64,000 bases of DNA from Streptomyces katrae (GTDB lineage: Bacteria; Actinomycetota; Actinomycetes; Streptomycetales; Streptomycetaceae): contig NZ_CP020042.1 in assembly GCF_002028425.1 (NCBI RefSeq), forward strand, positions 3,286,001 to 3,350,000, written 5' to 3'. Position numbers and translations under genes: made by a program. Below the pieces are notes generated by a model. That model ran no database searches. It saw only the letters and a program-made list of their open reading frames with translations, and was not told the origin of the DNA. Shown piece after piece: positions 41,782-48,657 of this stretch; position 1 is the first letter of the stretch; each line of letters begins with the position of its first letter.

Positions 41782-42363
41782 ATGTCCACGTCCTCTCCCG
41801 GCCGCCCGGAATCCCCGGCTTCCCCGGAATCCCCGGCTTCTGCCGCGTCCTCTTCCTCTGCCTCCTCCCCGTGTTCCTCCGCCTCCTCCACGTGCCGCCC
41901 GGCGCGCCCCGTACCCCCGTTCCCGCCGTTGCGCGTGGGCCGGGCCCGGGGGCGGCTGGGTCGTGCCGTACGCCGCAAGCGGCGGGCGGCCTCGGCCGGG
42001 CTGGCCGTGGTGGCGGCCGCCCTGGCCGTGGGCGGGACGGACGCGCAGGCCTCCCGGGGTGCGGCCCCGCCCGAGGTGAAGCCGTCGCCCGCGGCGGTGC
42101 GGATGGTGTCGGCTCCCGTGCGCATCGCGGACGCGGCCACGGTACGGCTGCTGCGGCCCGGGGACCGGGTCGACGTGGTGGCGGCGGAGCGCACCGGGCC
42201 GCCGAGGGTGGTGGCGTCGGGGGCCCGGGTGGCCGAAGTCCCGGCTCCGGACCAGGGGGTGGGGGACGGTGGGGCGCTGGTGGTGCTGTCGGTGCCCCGG
42301 GACACCGCGCGGGCCCTGGTGGGGGCCGGAGCGGTGGCACGGCTGGCGGTGGCGTTGTGCTGA
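41782..42363 (+). CDS. SAF-domain (RcpC/CpaB-like) membrane protein
   Basis: 193 residues from ATG 41782. A Ser/Pro-rich cytoplasmic stretch (1-55) and a basic segment (RVGRARGRLGRAVRRKRR) lead to one membrane helix (ASAGLAVVAAALAVGG). The outer part (VSAPVRIADAATVRLLRPGDRVDVVAAERTGPPRVVASGARVAEVP) is an SAF/RcpC-type beta-clip as in Flp-pilus assembly proteins CpaB/RcpC. No other pilus gene is nearby, so a role in pilus biogenesis is uncertain. The start is uncertain, since no strong ribosome site is present (GTG 41773 is an alternative). Confidence 0.75.
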   Translation: MSTSSPGRPESPASPESPASAASSSSASSPCSSASSTCRPARPVPPFPPLRVGRARGRLGRAVRRKRRAASAGLAVVAAALAVGGTDAQASRGAAPPEVKPSPAAVRMVSAPVRIADAATVRLLRPGDRVDVVAAERTGPPRVVASGARVAEVPAPDQGVGDGGALVVLSVPRDTARALVGAGAVARLAVALC

Positions 42364-42486
42364 TTCGCACTGGCGCACAGTCAAGTCGCTCTGGGGTGGG
42401 CACCGATTGGACATGGCGTGCCATCACTGTCGTAGTTTTCGGAACCGTTGGCTCCGTGTACAGCAGTGACGAAGAGAGGCTCAGTC

Positions 42487-42987
42487 GTGAGCGAGAAGAA
42501 GAAGGAGAGCGTCCTGGCGGGCTTCAAGGCCTTCCTGATGCGCGGCAACGTGGTGGACCTGGCGGTGGCCGTGGTCATCGGCGCCGCGTTCACGAACATC
42601 GTGAACTCGATCGTGAAGGGCATCATCAGCCCGCTTGTGGGCGCCATCGGCACCAAAAACCTGGATGTCTACACCTCGTGCCTGAAGGCACCTTGTGGGG
42701 TGGACGCCAAGGGCGAGCCGACCGGCGTCAACATCATGTGGGGCTCGGTCCTGAACGCAACGCTCAGCTTCCTGATCACCGCCGCGGTCGTCTACTTCCT
42801 GATGGTCCTGCCGATGGCGAAGTACCTGTCCAGGCAGGAAGCGCGCCGCAAGGCCAGGGAGGGCGTCAAGGAGACCATCGAGATCACCGAGCTGGAAGTC
42901 CTCAAGGAGATCCGGGACACCCTGGTCTCGCAGCGCAGCGGGAACGGCGAGAGCGCCAGGACACCGGGGGCGCGCGACGCGGTCTGA
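42487..42987 (+). CDS. mscL: Large-conductance mechanosensitive channel
   Basis: 166 residues from GTG 42487 (AGAGAGG upstream). MscL topology: amphipathic N-terminus (SVLAGFKAFLMRGNVVDLAVAVVIGAAF), first pore helix, periplasmic loop with two Cys (SCLKAPCGVD), second helix (LNATLSFLITAAVVYFLMVLPM) and a C-terminal helical bundle. It releases solutes on hypo-osmotic shock. Two Cys in the loop are unusual and may form a disulfide outside the cell. The C-terminus has a longer tail than E. coli MscL (136 residues). Confidence 0.95.
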   Translation: MSEKKKESVLAGFKAFLMRGNVVDLAVAVVIGAAFTNIVNSIVKGIISPLVGAIGTKNLDVYTSCLKAPCGVDAKGEPTGVNIMWGSVLNATLSFLITAAVVYFLMVLPMAKYLSRQEARRKAREGVKETIEITELEVLKEIRDTLVSQRSGNGESARTPGARDAV

Positions 42988-43000
42988 CCGCCGCGGCGGA

Positions 43001-43228
43001 TCAGATGTGGTGCGGGGGCTTCTCGTCGAGGAAGCGGGCGAGGTCGGCCGTGCTTCCGCCGGCGGGCGGCCGTTCGCCCCAGCCCCGGTCGGTGTCGTCC
43101 GAGGACTGCTGGTCCAGCGGGTCGTCGAAGACCAGCTTCGGCCTGGGCCTCGGGGTCGGGGTGGGCTCGGGCCTCGCCCCGGCTGCGGGCTCGGGGGACT
43201 GCGGGTCGGAGGCGGGGGCGGTGCTCAT
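43001..43228 (-). CDS. Small conserved hypothetical protein
   Basis: 75 residues. A Pro/Thr/Arg-rich, disordered first half and a more conserved-looking second half (PKLVFDDPLDQQSSDD...ADLARFLDEKPPHHI). I do not recognise a function. TACCCT lies 6 nt before ATG 43228, compatible with leaderless transcription. Its stop is 14 bp from the mscL stop, convergent. Confidence 0.65.
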   Translation of the reverse strand: MSTAPASDPQSPEPAAGARPEPTPTPRPRPKLVFDDPLDQQSSDDTDRGWGERPPAGGSTADLARFLDEKPPHHI

Positions 43229-43259
43229 GCCTCAAGGGTACGGCCGCCCCGGCCTCGGG

Positions 43260-43323
43260 CCCCGGCCCGGAGCGGGGTCCCGGCTCGGGTCCCGGCCCCG
43301 GCCCGGAGCGGGGTCCCGGCTCG
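43260..43323. repeat. Duplicated 28-bp G/C-only element
   Basis: The same 28-bp sequence occurs at 43260-43287 and 43296-43323 (36-bp period; core CCCGGAGCGGGGTCCCGG), between two minus-strand genes. Each copy contains an internal inverted repeat and could act as a terminator for the NarK-like gene. Confidence 0.75.
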
Positions 43324-43343
43324 CGCCCCGGCCCCGGCCCGGG

Positions 43344-43685
43344 TCAGCTGGGGGCCTCCGCGCCCTTGCGGGCGTAGAACCACCAGCAGACCGCGAGGCA
43401 GGTCGCGTAGAAGCCGATGAACATCCACAGCGCGTTGGTGACGGCGGTGGCCTCGAACATGGCGGGGATGAAGAAGAAGCCGTAGGCGGCGATGGCGGAC
43501 GAGAAGCCGGTGACGGCGCCCGCCTCCATCTCCGACTGCTTCAGCGCGGCCGCCTGCGCCTCGGGACCCTGGCCCTCGGGCCAGAAGGACGGATCCTCCG
43601 GCGTCCATTGCGTGATGGTGTGGCCCGGCCGGTACTGTGCCGGGTCGGCCAGTACCTCCGGCGCTTGCTGGGTTGCCGTGCTCAT
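43344..43685 (-). CDS. NarK-derived two-helix mini-protein
   Basis: 113 residues from ATG 43685, with AGGACG upstream. The N-terminus has the NNP nitrate-transporter start motif (QWTPEDPSFW, residues 26-35). The rest (residues 53-107) matches the last two helices of NarK: GAVTGFSSAIAAYGFFFIPAMF and ALWMFIGFYATCLAVCWWFYARKG. The ten helices between are missing, with no frameshift. Either an in-frame internal deletion of narK that is still expressed or a dedicated small protein derived from it. Intact signals argue against simple decay. It cannot transport nitrate alone; it might bind a transporter or nitrate reductase. Confidence 0.75.
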   Translation of the reverse strand: MSTATQQAPEVLADPAQYRPGHTITQWTPEDPSFWPEGQGPEAQAAALKQSEMEAGAVTGFSSAIAAYGFFFIPAMFEATAVTNALWMFIGFYATCLAVCWWFYARKGAEAPS

Positions 43686-43905
43686 GGCGTCGTCCTGACG
43701 GTCGAGAAGGGTCGTGACCCTTCCAGGCTCTGCTCGCGGGGGTGGCGTGCGGCAGGGGCGAACGTCGTGCGGACGGCGGGACAAGGTCCCGGCGCGGGAG
43801 GTGCGTTGGTCTGTCCGCCGGTGCCCGCGTCCGCCCGGGGTACCCGCGGGACGCGGGCCGCGCGCCTCGGCTGCCGGGCGGGTGGGCCCTGGTGTGCTGG
43901 GCGGT

Positions 43906-45063
43906 ATGACGTACGTGCCGATGACCGCCCGCAGCCGCGTCGAGGGCCACCGGACGGCGACCTCCCTGGAGCTGTTCTTCGACCTGTGCTTCGTCGTCGC
44001 GGTCGCACAGGCGGGCCAGCGGCTGGTGCACGCGCTGGCGGAGGGGCATCCGGGCAGCGGGCTGGTCGGCTACTTCTTCGTCTTCTTCGGCGTGTGGTGG
44101 GCGTGGATGAACTTCACGTGGTTCGCCTCCGCTTACGACTGCGACGACGTGCCGTACCGGATCGCCACGCTCGTGCAGATCGCGGGGGTCCTCGTCTACG
44201 CGGCGGGGGTGAGCCGGGCCTTCGACAGCAATGACTGGACGGTGGCCGTCGTCGGCTACCTGATCATGCGGGTGGCGCTGACGGCGCAGTGGCTGCGGGC
44301 CGCGGCCGGGGAGAGCGGGCCTGGCCGGTCCGCAGCGCTGAAGTACGCCGCCGGGCTGCTGCTGTGCCAGGCGGGTTGGGTGGGGCTGCTGTTTGCGCCG
44401 GACGACTGGAAGCGCCGGCTGTTCCTGGTGCTGCTGGTGGCCGAGCTGATGGTCCCGTTGGTGGCGGAGCGCGGGCACCAGACGCCGTGGCACGCCCACC
44501 ACATCGTGGAGCGGTACGGCCTGTTCACCATCATCGTGCTGGGCGAGACGATCGCCGCGAGCACGGTGGCGGTGAAGTCGGCCCTCGACGAGCACGAGGC
44601 GCTGGGCGAGCTGCTGCCCATCGCGGCGGGTGGGCTGCTGATCGTCTTCGCCGCGTGGTGGATCTATTTCGCGGTCCCGATGCACGAGCGGCTGAACTCC
44701 AACCGGGAGGCGATCCCGTGGGGCTACGGCCACTTGGTGGTCTTCGGTTCGGGTGCGGCGATCGGCGCGGGTATCGAGGTGGCGGTGGAGCACGCGGTCG
44801 GCAAGGCGCACATCTCGCAGGTGGCGGCGAACGCGGCCGTGACCGTCCCTGCGTCGGTGTTCCTGCTGATGGTGTGGCTGCTGCACTCGCGGCACTTCAA
44901 GCGGGGGCTCGCCCAGCAGCTGGTGCTGCCGGTGGCCGCGGTCGCGATCCTCGCCTGTACCTGGGCGGGTTCCTACGCCGTGCTGTACGCGGGCCTGGTC
45001 TCGGCGGCCACGGTGGCGGCGGGAACGACCCTCTCGGTCCGCCCCGTACCGGCCACCGTCTGA
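43906..45063 (+). CDS. Low temperature requirement protein A (LtrA) family
   Basis: 385 residues from ATG 43906. The LtrA opening motif RVEGHRTATSLELFFDLCFVVAVAQ is clear, followed by about ten membrane helices and the conserved HHIVERYGLFTIIVLGETIAAS. LtrA was named from Listeria growth at low temperature; its biochemical role is unknown. The start lacks a strong ribosome site. Divergent from the NarK-like gene across 220 bp that hold no other gene, and followed at 95 bp by the cytochrome P450 gene. Confidence 0.9.
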   Translation: MTYVPMTARSRVEGHRTATSLELFFDLCFVVAVAQAGQRLVHALAEGHPGSGLVGYFFVFFGVWWAWMNFTWFASAYDCDDVPYRIATLVQIAGVLVYAAGVSRAFDSNDWTVAVVGYLIMRVALTAQWLRAAAGESGPGRSAALKYAAGLLLCQAGWVGLLFAPDDWKRRLFLVLLVAELMVPLVAERGHQTPWHAHHIVERYGLFTIIVLGETIAASTVAVKSALDEHEALGELLPIAAGGLLIVFAAWWIYFAVPMHERLNSNREAIPWGYGHLVVFGSGAAIGAGIEVAVEHAVGKAHISQVAANAAVTVPASVFLLMVWLLHSRHFKRGLAQQLVLPVAAVAILACTWAGSYAVLYAGLVSAATVAAGTTLSVRPVPATV

Positions 45064-45158
45064 GGCGGTGGCGCCCGGGACCGTCACCCCCATGGCGCCG
45101 CCGCCGTTCTCCATCGCAGGACGCCACGGCGACGGGCGACAGCAGAGAGGCACCTCGG

Positions 45159-46415
45159 ATGACACTCCCCTCACAGAGACTCGCAACCGGCCCCGGCGGG
45201 GAACTGGCCGAGCCAGGCTTCTGGCAGCGGCCGCCCGCCGACCGCCTCGCGGCCTTCGCCCGCCTGCGCGCGCTGGACTCCCCCGTGTTCGTCCCGGAGG
45301 GCGGCGGCCGGGGCGGCCACTGGGCCCTCGTACGGCACGCGGACGTGCAGGAGGCCAGCCGGCTGCCCAAGGTGTTCGCGAGCGCCCCCGGGGTGACGAC
45401 GCCGGAGCCGGCGCGGTGGGTGCGGGCCCTGTTCGGGGACTCCATGGTCAACCTGGACGGCCCGGACCACGCACAGCTGCGGAAGATCGTGCAGCGGGCG
45501 TTCACGCCCCGGCTGCTGGCGGCGGCGGAGGCGGACATCCACGCGGTCGCGGCCCGGATCGTGGACGACGTGCTGGAGCGGCGGCCCGAGGAGTTCGTCT
45601 CGGCGGTGTCCTCACGGCTGCCCCTGGAGGTCATCTGCAACATGATGGGGATCCCGGAGCGCTACCGGGCGGAGATCGCCGACCGGGTCAACCACGCCTC
45701 GGAGAACATCGGGGTGGAGCGGGGGCTGGCGTCGCGGCTGCGGATGCCGGGGCGGGGGCTGCGGGCGCTGGCGCGGATGCAGCGGATGGTGGCGGGCATC
45801 GGCCGGGAGCGGCGCCGCAACCCCTGCGACGACCTGATCTCGGCGCTGGTCTGCGCGAACGTGGACGGGCAGGCGCTCGGTGCCCGGCAGTTGGGGGCGT
45901 TCTTCAGCCTGCTGATGGTGGCGGGGGTGGAGACCACCCGCAACGCCATCACGCACGGGCTGACCCTGCTGACCGACTTCCCCGCCCAACGGGACCTGCT
46001 GCTGTCGGACTTCGAGAAGTACGCGGACGGGGCGGTGGACGAGATGATCCGGCACTCCACGCCGATCATCCAGTTCCGCCGGACGGTCACGGCGCAACAC
46101 ACGCTGGGCGGGCGCGCGTTCGAGCCCGGGGACAAGGTGGTGCTGTACTACGCCTCCGCCAACCGGGACGAGGCCGTCTTCCCCGACCCGGACGCCTTCG
46201 ACATCACCCGCTCGCCCAACCCCCATCTGGGCTTCGGCGGCGGGGGCCCGCACTTCTGCCTGGGCGCGCATCTGGCCCGGGTGGAGATGAAGGCCCTCTT
46301 CCGTGAGCTGCTGACCCGGCCGGTGGGTCTGCGGGCGGTGGGTCTGCCCGATCTGGCGGGGTCCAACTTCGACAACCGCGTCCGTTCGCTGCGGTTCGCC
46401 TTCGACACCCCCTGA
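45159..46415 (+). CDS. Cytochrome P450
   Basis: 418 residues from ATG 45159. The I-helix oxygen-activation motif is AGVETTRNAI, the K-helix ExxR is in EMIRHSTPIIQFRR, and the heme Cys lies in FGGGGPHFCLGAHLAR. The GGGPHFCLG form and the TTRN I-helix resemble the CYP124/125/142 and CYP107-like bacterial enzymes that act on lipids or sterols. A soluble, class I enzyme needing a ferredoxin; no ferredoxin gene is adjacent. Substrate unknown. A strong hairpin follows. Confidence 0.93.
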   Translation: MTLPSQRLATGPGGELAEPGFWQRPPADRLAAFARLRALDSPVFVPEGGGRGGHWALVRHADVQEASRLPKVFASAPGVTTPEPARWVRALFGDSMVNLDGPDHAQLRKIVQRAFTPRLLAAAEADIHAVAARIVDDVLERRPEEFVSAVSSRLPLEVICNMMGIPERYRAEIADRVNHASENIGVERGLASRLRMPGRGLRALARMQRMVAGIGRERRRNPCDDLISALVCANVDGQALGARQLGAFFSLLMVAGVETTRNAITHGLTLLTDFPAQRDLLLSDFEKYADGAVDEMIRHSTPIIQFRRTVTAQHTLGGRAFEPGDKVVLYYASANRDEAVFPDPDAFDITRSPNPHLGFGGGGPHFCLGAHLARVEMKALFRELLTRPVGLRAVGLPDLAGSNFDNRVRSLRFAFDTP

Positions 46416-46462
46416 TCCGGAGGGGGCCGCCGGAGACGGGGGCCGGCCACCGGAGAAAGGGG

Positions 46463-46497
46463 CCGGCCGCCGGGCAGGCTGGGAGCCCGGCGGCCGG
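46463..46497. terminator. Terminator between the P450 and DUF5949-like genes
   Basis: CCGGCCGCCGGGC (46463-46475) pairs perfectly with GCCCGGCGGCCGG (46485-46497), loop 9 nt, between convergent genes. Confidence 0.8.
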
Positions 46498-46519
46498 AGC
46501 GCGGCGTCCGCCGCCGCGG

Positions 46520-47014
46520 CTACTTCTGCAGGGTCTGCACCGTGAGGACGCAGTGGGCGCTGCTGGTCAGCACCGCCTCGTCCCCGGCGAAGCCCTGGAG
46601 CAGCTCCGGCGACACCACCTGGCCGGGAACGGCCTCGGGCCAGGCGCGGGTGGCGAACAGGAAGTAGGCCTGCCCGCTCTCGTTGGCCGCGGCGACCCAC
46701 TCGGGCGGCGCGGTGCAGGTGGCGTTGAGCCCGGGCATGGTCAGGGCGATCTGGTCGTCGGCCAGCAGGATCTGTACGGGGAAGGTGCGCGGGTTGCGCG
46801 TTCCGTCGATGACCACGTCGCCGATCTGCAGGCCGATCTCCTCCAGCAGCCCGCGGGCGGCCGCCTCGCCGCCCTCCCGGCCCTGCGGGCCGTCGCCGAG
46901 GGTGTAGGCGATGAGGTACGGGACGTCGTGGCCCTCCGAGGGGTCACCGATCCAGGCGAGGACGGAAAGGGTGCCGAGCAGGGAGCGGTCGGTTTCGGCT
47001 TGCGTTGAAGTCAT
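46520..47014 (-). CDS. DUF5949-like hypothetical protein
   Basis: 164 residues from ATG 47014, 7 nt after TAAGGT on the minus strand. Features: LGTLSVLAWIGDP, GHDVPYLIAYTLGDGP, EAAARGLLEEIGLQIGDVVIDG and a C-terminal AGDEAVLTSSAHCVLTVQTL. No signal peptide or membrane segment, so probably cytoplasmic. By recall this matches a streptomycete DUF5949 family with no known function; the family name should be confirmed by a profile search. Confidence 0.75.
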   Translation of the reverse strand: MTSTQAETDRSLLGTLSVLAWIGDPSEGHDVPYLIAYTLGDGPQGREGGEAAARGLLEEIGLQIGDVVIDGTRNPRTFPVQILLADDQIALTMPGLNATCTAPPEWVAAANESGQAYFLFATRAWPEAVPGQVVSPELLQGFAGDEAVLTSSAHCVLTVQTLQK

Positions 47015-47021
47015 GCGCCGC

Positions 47022-47027
47022 ACCTTA
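47022..47027 (-). promoter_or_regulatory. -10 box of the DUF5949-like gene, leaderless geometry
   Basis: TAAGGT on the minus strand ends 7 nt before ATG 47014. Confidence 0.4.
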
Positions 47028-47071
47028 GTGCTCTCCCGCCCGGGCCTTTCACGGCCTTTCACCCGGGCGGG

Positions 47072-47683
47072 TTACACGGCCCAGAATCCCCCTCCGGAAT
47101 TCGGCCGCATGTTCGCGTCCTGGTACTGGAGCCGCACAATGCGCTGGTTTTCCGGAATTTCGAACACCACCCATCCTTCGGCCCGCTCGCCGACCGCCAG
47201 GGAATCGAAGACGAGCGGTTTGCCGGTGGTGAGTTCACCGGTGCGCACGACCGGGTAGCGCTTGCCCGCGCCGTCGTACGCCCACATGCGCCCGAGTGCC
47301 CCGTACGAGGCCCCGCCGACGTTGACGAAGGACATCGAGGCGGCCACCCAGCGCTTCCCGGCGGGCGGCGCGTAGTTCGGTTCGACGCTGACGGCGGGGT
47401 CCACGAACGCGCCGAGCACCGCCTGGAGGTGTCGACCCACCTCCCGCCCTTGCACCCGTACGGAGTCACCCACATGGGCATCCTTCGCGGCGCCCGCCGC
47501 GTCTGCCCGGTCCGGGGCGACGGGCTCCTCGTCGGTGCCGGGCGCCCCGTCGTCCACCGGGACGGCGGGCGCCGCGGCCGGGGCCGTGGCCGACCCCTCG
47601 GAGGCGCTCTGGCAGGCGGTGGCGGTCAGCAGCAGGGCGGGCAGGAGCGCGGTGGCGGCGAGGACGGAGGCGGTCTGACGCAT
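47072..47683 (-). CDS. DUF4352-like lipoprotein
   Basis: 203 residues from ATG 47683. A signal peptide (ASVLAATALLPALLLTATAC) ends in a lipobox with Cys24, so the protein is a lipoprotein on the outer face of the membrane. An Ala/Pro/Asp linker (25-75) leads to an immunoglobulin-like domain (VGDSVRVQGREVGRHLQAVL...GKRWVAASMSFVNVGG...EGWVVFEIPENQ) of the DUF4352/Telomere-like type. Function unknown. A potential target of O-mannosylation in the Thr/Ala-rich linker. Confidence 0.85.
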   Translation of the reverse strand: MRQTASVLAATALLPALLLTATACQSASEGSATAPAAAPAVPVDDGAPGTDEEPVAPDRADAAGAAKDAHVGDSVRVQGREVGRHLQAVLGAFVDPAVSVEPNYAPPAGKRWVAASMSFVNVGGASYGALGRMWAYDGAGKRYPVVRTGELTTGKPLVFDSLAVGERAEGWVVFEIPENQRIVRLQYQDANMRPNSGGGFWAV

Positions 47684-47888
47684 ACGGGGACCCCTTCGGG
47701 GTTCTGCGGATCCGGGGATCGGCGGAAGGGAAGGCGGCGGCGTTTGCCGACGATATCTTCCGGCCAGTCTCACGCGCCCGAGCGGGGAATTGCACACACC
47801 GACACGAGCGCACGGACCGGGTTGGCCGCCGACTGCCAGCACAATGCGTTCCGACGGAATCCCGCCACCCCACCCACCCGGAGGAAAA

Positions 47889-48329
47889 ATGCGCATCCCC
47901 GCCCGCCGAATGACCCTGACCGCCTTCTCCGCCCTGGCCGCCACCGCCCTCTTCGCCACTCCCGCCCTGGCCACCGTTTTCCACCAGGGAATTTCCCTGC
48001 GGCCGGAAGCCCGCATCACCGCGGACGGCTCGGTCGTCCTTTCCGGCACCTACCAGTGCGAACTCTCGCCGGCCTCGGCCGCGATCCAGATCAAGGCCAC
48101 CGTCGTCCAGGACGCCACTCGCCTGAGCATCGGCGCCGGGGAGGTCTTCTGCGACGGCCGGGAGCACATCTGGGAGGCGGTGAGCCCGATGACGGGCGGC
48201 CTGCACCCGGGTGCCGCGCGCGCCGTCGCGGAGCTCCAGGAGATCCACATGACCGGGCTGATGCCGCGTGCGCTCAGCACGGTCGCCGAGGACCGGCAGG
48301 ACATCGAGGTGACCGTCGACCACCGGTAG
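47889..48329 (+). CDS. Secreted protein of unknown function (DUF6299-like)
   Basis: 146 residues from ATG 47889 with GGAGGAAAA upstream. A signal peptide (RRMTLTAFSALAATALFATPALA) is cleaved after Ala29 or so. The mature part is a beta-rich domain: ISLRPEARITADGSVVLSGTYQCELSPASAAIQIKATVVQ with Cys residues in YQCEL and VFCDG that can form a disulfide. Looks like a small secreted beta-sandwich; family name from recall. The promoter region, shared with the divergent lipoprotein gene, is about 205 bp. Confidence 0.8.
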   Translation: MRIPARRMTLTAFSALAATALFATPALATVFHQGISLRPEARITADGSVVLSGTYQCELSPASAAIQIKATVVQDATRLSIGAGEVFCDGREHIWEAVSPMTGGLHPGAARAVAELQEIHMTGLMPRALSTVAEDRQDIEVTVDHR

Positions 48330-48367
48330 CGGGACGACGGTCCGCGGGCGGGGTCCGGTAGCCGCCG

Positions 48368-48544
48368 CTACCGGCACTCCGGCGCGACGCCCGTCATCGA
48401 CATGAACGCGACCGTCTGGCATCCGGGCTCGCTGTGCGGCCGCCCGGTCGTCCAGTCCACGACCGCATGCCCCCCGGCCGCCAGGAGCAGCACCAGGAGC
48501 GTTATCACGATGCCCGTGACCGCGCCCCTGCTCAGGCGGCGCAC
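48368..48544 (-). CDS. Small membrane or secreted protein, hypothetical
   Basis: 58 residues from GTG 48544, shorter than usual gene-calling cut-offs. A basic start (MRRLSRGAVTG) leads to one strong hydrophobic helix (IVITLLVLLLAAGGHAVV), then a short hydrophilic tail with two Cys (EPGCQTVAFMSMTGVAPECR) that could form a disulfide outside the cell. No strong Shine-Dalgarno. Codon use is normal for the genome. Function unknown. Confidence 0.5.
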   Translation of the reverse strand: MRRLSRGAVTGIVITLLVLLLAAGGHAVVDWTTGRPHSEPGCQTVAFMSMTGVAPECR

Positions 48545-48657
48545 GGCTCGTTCCGACGGCCGCGCGGAAGACCACGCTTCGGTTTCATGGCCGAATCATG
48601 ACTCCACTCCCCGCACCTCACAACCCGGCGTGACCGTTCGGTCACGGAGCCTCACGG

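Noticed and set aside
43344..43685. Simple narK pseudogene
   Set aside because: Frame, start codon and ribosome site are intact and no frameshift is seen, so it is listed as a possible functional small gene.
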